From: Zancudomyces culisetae
Lineage: Eukaryota; Kickxellomycota; Harpellomycetes; Harpellales; Legeriomycetaceae
Length of the DNA: 62,475 nt
NCBI GenBank assembly: GCA_001969505.1
Contig: CM007644.1
Location: 1 to 62,475 of the forward strand
Direction: 5' to 3'
Each line of letters starts with the position of its first letter. Position 1 is the stretch's first letter. Made by a program: the position numbers and the translations under genes. Below, in pieces: positions 28,501 through 49,814 of this stretch. The notes under the pieces were generated by a model. That model saw nothing but the letters and a program-made list of their open reading frames with translations, made no database searches and was not told where the DNA came from.

Positions 28501-29199
28501 ATGCAATGTAAAAATCAATTAGGAATTAATATCATGCAAGCTGAATTTTATGATATGTTTGGTCATGACATCAATTTCGATAATATAGACGAGTTTAATA
28601 ACGTACATAACGTATTAAATGTACAGTTTTATAATAATCAGCATCATTTTTATTCGTTCATTCAATCCATAAACAATATTTTAAACAGACCTAATAATGA
28701 TTGGGAGAATCTAGCTATAAATTAGCAAACAAAAAATGAACAACTGTTATATAGATATATATCGGATATAGTTAATCCTAATATAATATTGACAGAAAGT
28801 TACAGTGTAGATCTTTCAATATGGTTTTTACAAATATTTGAAATATTTCATGTTAGAAATGTACGTACTGTTCGGAATGATAGAATTAAATTTATATTTA
28901 GTAATTCTATATCCTAACCTGATTTAATTATTTATAATGTAATTAATGATGATCAAAATCTTATTGTTTTATAGGAAAATAAAATTAATAAGAGAATAAA
29001 TGATGTTAGATATAAACTGATAGCTTATATGATAAATGCAGTCTCGTATAATAATAATAGAAATGTACATATACCAGTATATGCAATTTTATTTGTTAAT
29101 GATATACCTACTTTTTATAGATTAGATATAGGAGATGATAAAGCAGCTGTATTTTTAGATGATATGAGATTACGTTATTCTCATTTTTATTCCTGTTAA
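28501..29199 (+). pseudogene. PD-(D/E)XK nuclease-like frame with three in-frame stops
   Basis: One frame of 232 codons stays aligned from 28501 to TAA at 29197 except for TAG at 28723, TAA at 28915 and TAG at 28972. The C-terminal half reads PDLIIYNVINDDQNLIVL, stop, ENKINKR, then YKLIAYMINAVSYNN and PVYAILFVNDIPTFYRLD. This order of PD, hydrophobic strand and ExK fits a PD-(D/E)XK fold. From memory, fungal nuclear proteins of this kind have Gln just before the E-x-K, where the TAG stands. Each stop is one C-to-T change from a Gln codon. Codon use (GAC, GAG, TCG, CGG, CTG) is foreign. Confidence 0.55.
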
Positions 29200-29283
29200 A
29201 AATAATTATAATATCATTATTAGAAAAAATAGATTTAAATATCTTTATTAATGAATTTTATAATAAATAGCTATAATTATTTA

Positions 29284-29363
29284 TACGGATGATGGGATTT
29301 GAACCCATAAAGCTAAGCTATGGCATCCTAAATACCATGTGTTTACCATTTCACCACATCCGT
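29284..29363 (-). tRNA. trnL(uag): tRNA-Leu (UAG)
   Basis: Acceptor ACGGATG/CATCCGT, anticodon stem TGGTA/TGCCA, loop TTTAGGA, class II variable arm. It lies directly after nad3 and probably marks its 3' end. Confidence 0.92.
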
Positions 29364-29384
29364 ATGTGGTTATAAAAAAAATAA

Positions 29385-29726
29385 TTAAAAATTAAGAATA
29401 TCTTTACTTAATTCAAAAATAAAACCTAAAGTTAAAATAATAAGAAAGAAAAAAACAATCCAATAACCATAAACAGAAATATCATATAAAATTGTAGCAA
29501 AAGGAAATAAAAATATTACTTCTATATCAAAAATTAAAAATAAAATAGCTACTAGATAAAATAAAATATTAAATTTTTCTCTAGCTGAACCTATTATATC
29601 CATACCACATTCATATGGTGATAATTTAGAAAAATCTGGTTTATTTATAGGTAATAATAAATTTATTATTAATACTAATGATAATATACATGGTGTTAAT
29701 ATTATAAATATAATTAATGAATTCAT
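29385..29726 (-). CDS. nad3: NADH dehydrogenase subunit 3
   Basis: The 113-residue ND3 subunit of complex I, three membrane helices. The conserved loop holding the active/deactive cysteine is [10 protein letters not shown] (about residues 35-44), followed by [11 protein letters not shown] and the [12 protein letters not shown] helix. It has no C-rich end motif; trnL(uag) starts 21 nt downstream and a tRNA-like element lies 39 nt upstream, so its ends are probably made by tRNA excision. Its leader is copied in front of nad1. Confidence 0.96.
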   Translation of the reverse strand: MNSLIIFIILTPCILSLVLIINLLLPINKPDFSKLSPYECGMDIIGSAREKFNILFYLVAILFLIFDIEVIFLFPFATILYDISVYGYWIVFFFLIILTLGFIFELSKDILNF

Positions 29727-29836
29727 ATTTATTAATTTTTTTTATTTATAGAGTTTATAACTCATAAAAATACATAAGATTCGAACTTATAACCTAGGAT
29801 TTTTATCCCATATTTTACCTTTTAAACTATTATTTT
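29724..29836 (-). repeat. tRNA-like plus nad3 leader, 113 bp, source copy
   Basis: Runs from the 5' end of the tRNA-like element to the nad3 ATG. Identical to 32362-32474, which ends at the nad1 ATG. Confidence 0.9.
29766..29836 (-). tRNA. tRNA-like element with six-base anticodon loop
   Basis: Folds as acceptor AAAATAA/GTATTTT (one mismatch), D stem GTTT/AAAT, anticodon stem TGGGA/TCCTA and a normal T arm ATAAG-TTCGAAT-CTTAT. The anticodon loop has only six bases, TAAAAA, so no amino acid can be named. Its first 15 bases are the end of nad4L, including the stop codon. The likely role is a processing signal between nad4L and nad3. Confidence 0.65.
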
Positions 29837-30130
29837 AGGGTTATATTTTAATGTATTTATATTAGATGTTTTTATATGTATAGAACCTCTTAAACGTGAC
29901 ATTGTAACTAATATAGATAATGCTAATGCTACTTCTGCTGCAGCAATTGCTATTATATATAATATAAATAATAAACCTATTATATCATCATTATTTATTG
30001 AAAATATAGATAATATATAAGCTGTTCCTAATAATATTATTTCTATAGATATTACTATTAATAAATAATTATTTCGATTAAAAATAAAACCATATAAACC
30101 TATAAAGATTAGAAAAAAACCTATTAACAT
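29822..30130 (-). CDS. nad4L: NADH dehydrogenase subunit 4L
   Basis: The 102-residue ND4L subunit of complex I, three membrane helices. IEIILLGTAYILSIFS and IAIAAAEVALALSILV carry the conserved membrane glutamates. It precedes nad3 on the same strand, but with a tRNA-like element between them instead of the common nad4L-nad5 pairing. The stop TAA lies inside the D arm of that element, so excision at its 5' end would remove the stop codon. Confidence 0.95.
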   Translation of the reverse strand: MLIGFFLIFIGLYGFIFNRNNYLLIVISIEIILLGTAYILSIFSINNDDIIGLLFILYIIAIAAAEVALALSILVTMSRLRGSIHIKTSNINTLKYNPKIIV

Positions 30131-30195
30131 TTTTATATTATTTTTATTATAATTTTTTGGTTAAATATAACCCCTTCTTAATATTTTATATTATA

Positions 30196-30277
30196 CGGAA
30201 AAAGGGGGATTCGAACCCCCATGAAATATTATTTCATAGTTTAGCAAACTATTGCCATACCATTAGGCGATTTTTCC
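30196..30277 (-). tRNA. trnS(gcu): tRNA-Ser (GCU)
   Basis: Acceptor GGAAAAA/TTTTTCC, anticodon stem ATAGT/ACTAT, loop TTGCTAA, long variable arm, discriminator G. Confidence 0.93.
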
Positions 30278-30282
30278 TTAAA

Positions 30283-30353
30283 AGCAATAGCTCGGTACCG
30301 ACCCGAGATCAAATCATTAACAGTGATTGGCTTTACCTTTAAGCTACTACTGC
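30283..30353 (-). tRNA. trnN: tRNA-Asn (GUU), copy 2, with GC-rich T arm
   Basis: The D arm and anticodon arm equal those of the tRNA at 26330-26400. The acceptor GCAGTAG/CTATTGC pairs fully. The T arm is CTCGG-GTCGGTA-CCGAG: perfect stem, but a loop quite unlike the usual TTCAAAT. It may be a pseudogene or a repaired chimera. Confidence 0.7.
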
Positions 30354-30789
30354 TTATATAATATATAATAAAGATTTATATAAAAATATATATAAAAATA
30401 AAATATCTTAAAATAAATATTTTTTTATTTCTCTTTTGATATTTTGTATTTCTATAATATATATAATTAGTATATGATATAAATTACTAAAATATTATTA
30501 GTTATTAGATAAAAATATCTTTTGATATTAGGTATAATATAGTATAAATATCTTTAGATAAATATTTTTTCTAATAATTAAATATCTATAAATATTTTTT
30601 CATTTGATATTTTAGATATAAATTATTAATTATTATTTTAATAATTGGTATAGTTATTAGGTATATTAATTACTTGTTATTAGTATAATATATATTTTTA
30701 TAATATAAATATCATTAGATAAGTAATTTATAAATTACTTGTTATTTGTATATTATAATTTCTATTAATATAAATAACTAAAGATAATA
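30354..30789. other. Spacer after the second trnN
   Basis: AT-rich, with palindromic AAATATCTTT/AGATAAATATTT units. No gene is recognised. Confidence 0.6.
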
Positions 30790-30960
30790 ATGAAAGAATA
30801 TAAAACAACAAATGAATATATTAACTATTATAATATAAAAAATAAAACATTATATATTCCTAAATATAAAGAAACAGAAGAAGTAATTAAATTTAATGAA
30901 TTTATATATATACACTTATTTTGTAACAATAAAAAATGTAAAGGATGTTTATTTGAATAA
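30790..30960 (+). CDS. Small cysteine-containing reading frame, 56 residues
   Basis: From the ATG at 30790: Lys/Glu/Tyr-rich, ending IHLFCNNKKCKGCLFE. The C-x4-C-x2-C pattern at the end suggests half of a zinc site. It has no C-rich end motif and converges on the block 30962-31712. The family is not recognised; it may be a fragment. Confidence 0.35.
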   Translation: MKEYKTTNEYINYYNIKNKTLYIPKYKETEEVIKFNEFIYIHLFCNNKKCKGCLFE

Positions 30961-30961
30961 T

Positions 30962-31712
30962 TTAAATATTTTTATAAAATGAAATATATTTTTTATTATA
31001 TATAATAATACCATTAATATCTTTCTCTTTTTCGAATTCACTTATTTTATTTATTTTAAATATAAATTGTTTATCATTGATATATTTAAAATAGTTATAA
31101 TCATAATTCGTTACATCTGTAGATTTATATTTTACTCCTATGTATTTGGAATAATTATCAACAAACATATCATCTGTTATTATTATTCTATCTGATATAT
31201 AATTTTTTATTTCATTGATTCTTTCAATACTTATATTATTATTATTTTCTTTTTCTTTATTAATAATATTAATAATATTATTATTTCTTTATTTTCTTTA
31301 TTAATATTTATATTGATAGTAGTAGTATCAACAATAGTATTATTAGTAGATTTTTTCTTTATATTGTAATAACGTTTACAATAGCAAATATTATTCAATT
31401 AATTAAATTCAATTCTATTGCAATTTTGACCTTTAAAACAACCATATTTAATAACAGATTTACAAGAAGGTATCTGAGAAGTGGATGTATTGTTATCATT
31501 ATTGTTAATATTAATATTATCAATAATAGTTAATTCTTTTTCATCATCATTATTATTAATATTATTATTAATAACAATAACTAATTCTTTTACAATATTA
31601 GTATTGTAAATAGTATCAATATTATCAATAATAACTAAATCTTTTTCTTTTTTAATATTAGTATTGTAAATAGTATCAATATTATCAATAATAATTTCTT
31701 TTTTATGAAATA
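30962..31712 (-). pseudogene. Asn-rich foreign-looking frame with Cys cluster
   Basis: A minus-strand frame from 31712 runs through IIDNIDTIYNTNI twice, then SQIPSCKSVIKYGCFKGQ, NCNRIEFN, TAA (31399-31401), LNNICYCKRYYNIKKKS, then low-complexity Asn/Ile codons where the frame shifts, and resumes as ISIERINEIKNYISDRI and NYSKYIGVKYKSTDV to a stop at 30962. The cysteine pattern hints at a zinc-binding part. The TAA again stands one C-to-T change from Gln. The protein is not recognised. Confidence 0.4.
31594..31693. repeat. 60-bp period direct repeat
   Basis: 31594-31633 and 31654-31693 are the same (core ATTGTAAATAGTATCAATAT). It lies inside the Asn-rich pseudogene. Confidence 0.8.
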
Positions 31713-32361
31713 TATATTATTTTTATTTAATATAATATATATTAATTTCTAATAACCATAAATATTTTATTAAAATTATAATATAGCTATATATCATATA
31801 CCAATTATTATTCTTATAATTTTAATAAAAAATAGCAAATGATAAACATAAATTATTTTTACAATTTTATAATGTATTTAATATATATTAAAAATACTAG
31901 TATATTTTACTTGTATAGTTAAAATTAAAAAAAAATAATAATGTATGGTTATATTTTAACTATTTTCTATAAATAAAAAAATTATTTTTTATTTATGTGA
32001 TTGATTGATCAAAGCTGTTACGAAGAAAAGTGACAGAACGGTTTGTTTAAGAAATATGATAAATGAAAATATAATATAAAATTAAATAAATTTAGTTATA
32101 TTAGCTATATAAAAATTTTAACCCTTAGTATAAATATTTATTAATAAAAGGTTTAATAGAAATTATGATATTATAAGTTTAAATATAAGTATCTATTATA
32201 AATTTTAATACTAAATTAAGATAAGTTATATAAGTAAAACTATGGGTATAAAATTATAAATAATAAAAAAAAATAATCTTTATTTTTTTTTATTATTTAA
32301 TAAATCTTTATTAAATAATAGAAATATAAATCAATATATTATATATAATATTATTTCCTTA
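31713..32361. other. Spacer before nad1
   Basis: AT-rich. A less AT-biased patch at 32000-32050 (GATTGATCAAAGCTGTTACG) has no recognised role. Confidence 0.5.
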
Positions 32362-32432
32362 AAAATAATAGTTTAAAAGGTAAAATATGGGATAAAAATC
32401 CTAGGTTATAAGTTCGAATCTTATGTATTTTT
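32362..32432 (+). tRNA. tRNA-like element, second copy
   Basis: The same 71 bases as 29766-29836, with the six-base anticodon loop. Here it is not joined to a nad4L end. Confidence 0.6.
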
Positions 32433-32474
32433 ATGAGTTATAAACTCTATAAATAAAAAAAATTAATAAATATG
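32362..32474 (+). repeat. Copied tRNA-like plus leader in front of nad1
   Basis: 113 bp identical to the tRNA-like/nad3 leader block (29724-29836 reversed). Identity ends exactly at the ATG of nad1. Confidence 0.9.
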
Positions 32475-33443
32475 TTATTATCATTAATAGAAATATTATT
32501 ATTAATATTTCCAGTTTTATTTGCTATTGCTTTTTTAACATTAACTGAAAGAAAAGTTATGGGTTCTATGCAAAGAAGAGTAGGACCTAATAAAGTAGGT
32601 ATATTTGGTATATTACAACCTATAGCAGATGGTATAAAATTATTATTAAAAGAAACTATAATTCCATATCAAAGTAATAAATTATTATTAATATTAGCAC
32701 CTTTATTAATATTTACTATTAATTTAATTGGATGGGCACCAATACCTTTTAGTAAAGGTTATCAAATATCTGATATGGAATTAGGTATTATTTATATTTT
32801 AGCTATTTCTTCTATTGGTGTAGTAGGAATAATATTAGCTGGTTGGTCTGGTAATTCTAAATATTCTTTAATGGGTTGTTTAAGAACAACAGCTCAATTA
32901 GTTTCTTATGAATTATTATTAGGATTAACTATTTTAACAGTTATTTTAATAATTAATAATTTTAATATAAATAATATTATACTTTTTCAACAATCAATTT
33001 ATTTTTTTATACCTTTATTACCTTTATTTATTATAATTTTTATATCAGCTATTGCTGAAACTAATAGACCACCTTTTGATTTAGTTGAATCTGAATCAGA
33101 ATTAGTAAGTGGTGCTTTTACTGAATATAGTTCATTTTCTTTTGCTCTTATATTTTTAGGTGAATATGGAGCTATGATAACAATGTCTACTTTAATTACT
33201 ATCTTATTTTTAGGTGGTTATTTACAACCTTTTTTTATTAATTCTTATTTTGATTCAATTTCTTTAGGTATAAAAATATGTTTTTTATTATTTTGTTTTA
33301 TTTGGGTTAGATCTACATTACCTAGAGTTAAATTTAATCAATTAATTTCTTTATGTTGGAAATCTTTATTTCCATTAGTTTTAGGTTTATTTATTTTTGT
33401 TTCTTCATTAGTATTAATTTTTAATTTAACATATATTATTTAA
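32472..33443 (+). CDS. nad1: NADH dehydrogenase subunit 1
   Basis: The 323-residue ND1 subunit of complex I, lining the quinone chamber. It shows the N-terminal ERKVMGSMQRRVGPNKVG loop, ETNRPPFDLVESESELVSG (about residues 196-214) and RSTLPRVKFNQLISLCWK near the C-terminus. There is no intron. The leader is a copy of the nad3 leader with its tRNA-like element. The end motif is the variant TAATTCCCC. cox1 follows 195 nt downstream on the same strand. Confidence 0.97.
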   Translation: MLLSLIEILLLIFPVLFAIAFLTLTERKVMGSMQRRVGPNKVGIFGILQPIADGIKLLLKETIIPYQSNKLLLILAPLLIFTINLIGWAPIPFSKGYQISDMELGIIYILAISSIGVVGIILAGWSGNSKYSLMGCLRTTAQLVSYELLLGLTILTVILIINNFNINNIILFQQSIYFFIPLLPLFIIIFISAIAETNRPPFDLVESESELVSGAFTEYSSFSFALIFLGEYGAMITMSTLITILFLGGYLQPFFINSYFDSISLGIKICFLLFCFIWVRSTLPRVKFNQLISLCWKSLFPLVLGLFIFVSSLVLIFNLTYII

Positions 33444-33449
33444 TTCCCC
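33441..33449 (+). terminator. Variant C-rich end motif of nad1
   Basis: TAATTCCCC, with TAA as the nad1 stop. It is the only member seen with T in place of A before the C run. Confidence 0.55.
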
Positions 33450-33611
33450 TTTGAATAATATTTTATATATTAATATATTATTTTTTTTTATATTAGTCTA
33501 TATTTGGTTATTTATAACTTAAATATCTAAAATATCAATATATATCTAATTATTATTAAATAAATCTATTTTTAATAAATTTGAGTAAAAAAAGAAAATA
33601 GGTTTTCATAA

Positions 33612-45664
<12,053 letters not shown>

Positions 45665-45667
<3 letters not shown>

Positions 45668-45675
45668 TACCCCCC
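45665..45675 (+). terminator. C-rich 3' end motif of cox1
   Basis: TAATACCCCCC, with TAA as the stop codon. Confidence 0.7.
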
Positions 45676-45772
45676 TTAAATTTATTTTATAAAAAATTAA
45701 AAAAAAACCTTTATTTTTATTAAATAATTTATTTAATAAATCTTTATTCTATATTTAAAGAATCAATATATT

Positions 45773-45844
45773 GCCAATATAGGTTAAATGGTAAACCGTC
45801 CCTCTTCCAAAGGGAAGTAATGTGTTCAAATCACATTATTGGTA
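45773..45844 (+). tRNA. trnG: tRNA-Gly (UCC), copy 2
   Basis: The same sequence as the gene at 24400-24471, in the opposite orientation, including a few flanking bases. Either copy could serve. Confidence 0.9.
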
Positions 45845-46580
45845 TAAGTAATATAAAATATTCTTAATATCTTAAAATATTTTATTTTTATATTAAAAAT
45901 ATTCTTAATACCCTAAATATAGACTAATATTATTTTATATTTATGTTTAGATATTTTTAATGCTTATAGATAACCATTATATAATTCTAATAATTTTTAA
46001 TATAAATATTTATATTAATACTAGTAATATATTCTAAATAACTAAATATATAAAAAAATTATTTTTTTTTTAAGATTTATATACTAATTACTATATTTAT
46101 TATATATATAATAGATATATACCAATAACCTAATATCAATAGATAAATATTTTTTTAATATAAGTATACTAGTAATATAAATAACCAAATATTGATAAAT
46201 ATAAAATAATATTAGTATTCTAATAATTTGTATACTAGTTATAAATAACATATCTAAGGATAAATATTTTTCTAAATATCAGTCTTAAGATATTAGGAAA
46301 TAACTTGTTATTAGTATAAATAACTAAAATATCATGAATATTAGGTATATATAATAAATAAATAACAAGTTAAAATATCTAAAAATATCTTTAAATATCT
46401 AAGATATTTAGGGTATTAAGAATATTTTATTGTTAATTAATATAATTATACCAATATATAAATTAAATAGATTCTATACTATATTTATTTCTAATATTAT
46501 ATAAATTCATATTAAAACCATTACTTTTATATAATATTATTCATATTTAATAAGTTATTAAATAAATCTATAAAAATATT
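45845..46580. other. Spacer before rnpB
   Basis: AT-rich with AAATATC/GATATTT palindromes. No gene is recognised. Confidence 0.6.
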
Positions 46581-46582
46581 AA

Positions 46583-46766
46583 AAAATCAGGTTATTTTAG
46601 GAAAGTCCGAATATTAATATATAAATTAAAATATTTTTTTGTTTAAATAAAAATAGTAGATTAAATTCTCTTTTAAAATAAAATATGTCATAAAAATAAA
46701 AAATAATATAATTAAATATAGATTAATATTTACAGAATTCGGCTTATATTATAAATTCTGATTATT
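46583..46766 (+). ncRNA. rnpB: Mitochondrial RNase P RNA
   Basis: Both halves of the universal P4 core are present: TTAGGAAAGTCCGAA (46598-46612) and TTACAGAATTCGGCTTAT (about 46730-46747), matching bacterial GAGGAAAGUCC and ACAGAA...GGCUUA. The ends pair as helix P1 (AATCAG, 46585-46590, with CTGATT, 46758-46763). The RNA is short and AT-rich, a reduced fungal form. It cleaves 5' leaders from tRNAs. It lies alone between cox1-trnG and cox3; no C-rich motif follows, so the 3' end is estimated from P1. Confidence 0.85.
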
Positions 46767-47067
46767 AAAAATAATGAAATAATTAGAAAAAAAATATAAA
46801 ATTCTTATTTATAAAATAATATAAAATATTTAGCATCTTATTATAAAAAACTTATAAAAATATTTTTTATTATCTTATATCTATAATTTTTATAAAAATT
46901 AAATATTATTAAATGAATCTAATTTTATATAAAAAAGTATAATAAAAAATTCTAAGTATTTTAAGATACTTATTAATAAAAAAAAATTTAGAATAAGTAT
47001 TATAAGAAATAAAAGTTTAAGAAACTATTTGTTTAATAAAACAAAATATGTTTAAATAAAAAATAAA
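46767..47067. other. Spacer between rnpB and cox3
   Basis: AT-rich; presumably holds the cox3 leader. Nothing else is recognised. Confidence 0.55.
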
Positions 47068-47850
47068 ATGCAATTATATCCTAATCATATAGTAGAAACA
47101 AGTCCTTGGCCTATAGTAACATCTATAAGTTTAGCTAATACATTATTAAGTATAGTATTAATATTACAAGGTTTTAATTCATTATCATTAAAAATAAGTA
47201 TTATATCATTAATATTAAGTATGAGTTTATGGTGGAAAGATGTAATAATAGAAAGTACATATCAAGGACATCATACAACAATTGTAATGTCTGGTATTAA
47301 AATAGGATTTTTATTATTTATATTATCTGAAATATTTGTATTTTTAAGTGTATTTTGGGCACAATTAAATGCAGCATTAGTACCTGAAATAGAATTAGGT
47401 GGTTTATGGCCACCATTAGGAATAGAAGCTGTAAATCCTTTTGGTATTCCTTTATTAAATACATTATTATTATTATCATCAGGTGCTACTGTAACATGGG
47501 CACATTATTCAATGATTAAAAATACTAATAAAAAAGAAACAATAATAAGTCTTTTTTTAACTATATTATATGCTACTATATTTACATTATTACAATTATT
47601 TGAATATTATTATGCTCCTTTTAGTTTTGTTGATGGTGTTTATGGTTGTACTTTTTATGCTGGTACTGGTTTACATGCTTTACATGTTTTAGTAGGTAAT
47701 ACTTTTCTTATTGTAGCTCTTTATAGAATAATAAAAAATCATTTTACTCAAACACATCATTTAGGATTTGAATTAGCAATCATTTATTGGCATTTCGTTG
47801 ATATAGTTTGGTTATTATTATTTATTATATTTTATTATTGGGCTTCTTAA
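47068..47850 (+). CDS. cox3: Cytochrome c oxidase subunit 3
   Basis: The 260-residue subunit 3 of complex IV, seven membrane helices. Conserved pieces: PWPIVTSISLANTLLS near the N-terminus, WWKDVIIESTYQGHHT (about residues 51-66), SEIFVFLSVFWAQLNAALVP and the C-terminal YWHFVDIVWLLLFIIFYYW. There is no intron. TAA merges with a C7-run end motif. Confidence 0.97.
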   Translation: MQLYPNHIVETSPWPIVTSISLANTLLSIVLILQGFNSLSLKISIISLILSMSLWWKDVIIESTYQGHHTTIVMSGIKIGFLLFILSEIFVFLSVFWAQLNAALVPEIELGGLWPPLGIEAVNPFGIPLLNTLLLLSSGATVTWAHYSMIKNTNKKETIISLFLTILYATIFTLLQLFEYYYAPFSFVDGVYGCTFYAGTGLHALHVLVGNTFLIVALYRIIKNHFTQTHHLGFELAIIYWHFVDIVWLLLFIIFYYWAS

Positions 47851-47859
47851 TACCCCCCC
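47848..47859 (+). terminator. C-rich 3' end motif of cox3
   Basis: TAATACCCCCCC, the longest C run of the set. Confidence 0.7.
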
Positions 47860-49572
47860 TTTTTTATAATTATTTATATAAATTAACTAATAATTATTTC
47901 TAGTTATAAATAACTTATCTTTGATATTTAATTTTAAGATATTTTATATTATATATATTAACATAAATAATAAATTATTAGAAATAACTTGTTATTAGAA
48001 TTAGTATTTATTGCTATTTTTTATATGAATTTTAAGATATTTTATATATATAACTATATAAAATATTATATTTTAAAAATCTTAATAAATTTATTAAGAG
48101 TGTAAAAGATATATAAAAGAATTAAGAATAGAAAGGAATTATAGTGGAAGACTAATCTATATATAAAAAGGAGGTATATACCAAATTATTGTTGATAAAT
48201 ATATGATACAATAAAATCCAAAGATTAAAAAATCAAAGGGCTAAAAAAGCCATTAATAACCTGCTAAACTGAAACATCTAATTAAGCAGAGGAAAAGAAA
48301 TCAACCGAGATTCAAAAAGTAGTGGCGAACAAAATTTGAAAAGTCTAAAAAAAAAAAGAAACCTAAAATTTTGGAAAAAATATCCTTAGAAGGTAAAAGT
48401 CCTGTGGGTTATCTTTTATAATTGTATTAAGTAAAATGAGAGTTAACTTATTTGAAAAAAGGGGAACCATCCTCTAAGACTAAATATGATATATAGAATG
48501 ATAGTGTAAAGTACTGTAAAGGAAAAGATTGAAAAGAAAAGGAGATAAAAGAAGTGAAAAAGATCCTGAATCTGTAATTCTATAAGTAAGGGGAATAATA
48601 GTAATAAAAACCCTGTACCTTTTGCATAATGGGTCAGCAAGTTGATAATATAAGTAAGATGTAAAATCGAAATGAAAATAAATAAATTTTTATTATCAGA
48701 CCCGAAATCTAGTGATCTTCCCATGATCAAGTTCTAGGACTGAACCTTAGTTTGTTGCAATAAACAAGGATGAATTGTGGGAAGGGGCGAAAGACCAATC
48801 TAACTAGAAGATAGCTGGTATTCCGCGAAAACTATAATAGTAGTACATTTTAAAAAAATTATAATCATAATTCGTGCTAAGGATTATATCTAATTATCAA
48901 AAAAAATGAATAATTATAAAAATATAAATCTAATCATCATAAAATATTATAATATTAAAATAGTCAGTCTTAAGGGGATAAGCTCATAAGACAAAAGGGA
49001 AAAAGCCCAGAACCTTAAATAAGGTCCCTAATTAATAACTAAGTGAAATAAAGAGAGTAAAGTGTATTATTCAACTCTATAGTAGGCTTGGAAACAGCCA
49101 TCTATAAAAGAAAACGTAATAGTTCAAGAGGATGATAGATAATTATAAATCTATCAATATAACTAATAAGCATCGAAAATGTAAAGGGTCTTAAGTTATT
49201 AACCGATATAAGGTTGAAAAAGGTAGCGGAACATTCAGTAAATGGAAAGAAGGTATAAACCTTTAAACATATCTGAAGAGAGAATGCTGACATGAGTAAC
49301 AAAAATGAATGTTAAAGAATCATTCAGGCCGAAAAAAATAGGTTAAAAGTAAAAAGGATAAACCTTTCTTAAATTAAACGGTCTCTAAATTATATGATGA
49401 GTAGATTAGAAAATTTATAGAATTTTATAAAATATTTAGTATATAATAATAAAATATTTAAGTAGTTAACTTTATTTTATTATTATATACCTGGAAAATA
49501 TCTAATCTAACCGTTCTAAAACCAACACAGGTTTTTTTATAGAGTATATTAAGGCCTATCAGATAATCATCT

Positions 49573-49607
<35 letters not shown>

Positions 49608-49814
49608 AATAAAGGAGGGTCTATATAGACTGGCACAGAATAGAAGAGAACAACTGTTTACTAAAAACACAGCACTTTGCAAATATAAAAAAGATTAAAT
49701 AGTAGTATAAAGTGTGAAACCTGCCCAGTGCTAGCAAGTAAGTAAACTATCTATAAAGGATAATTTAATAATTTCTAGTAAACGGCGGTCTTAACTATGA
49801 GGATCCTAAGGTAG

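Noticed and set aside
28501-29199. An alternative genetic code (UAR = Gln) for this mtDNA as a whole
   Set aside because: TAA ends all standard genes at conserved C-termini, and one foreign frame has a TGA defect that fits C-to-T mutation.
30157-30342. Plus-strand 61-codon frame
   Set aside because: Antisense to trnS(gcu) and the second trnN.
48443-48730. Minus-strand 95-codon frame
   Set aside because: Lies antisense to conserved rnl sequence.
49102-49302. Minus-strand 66-codon frame
   Set aside because: Antisense to rnl.
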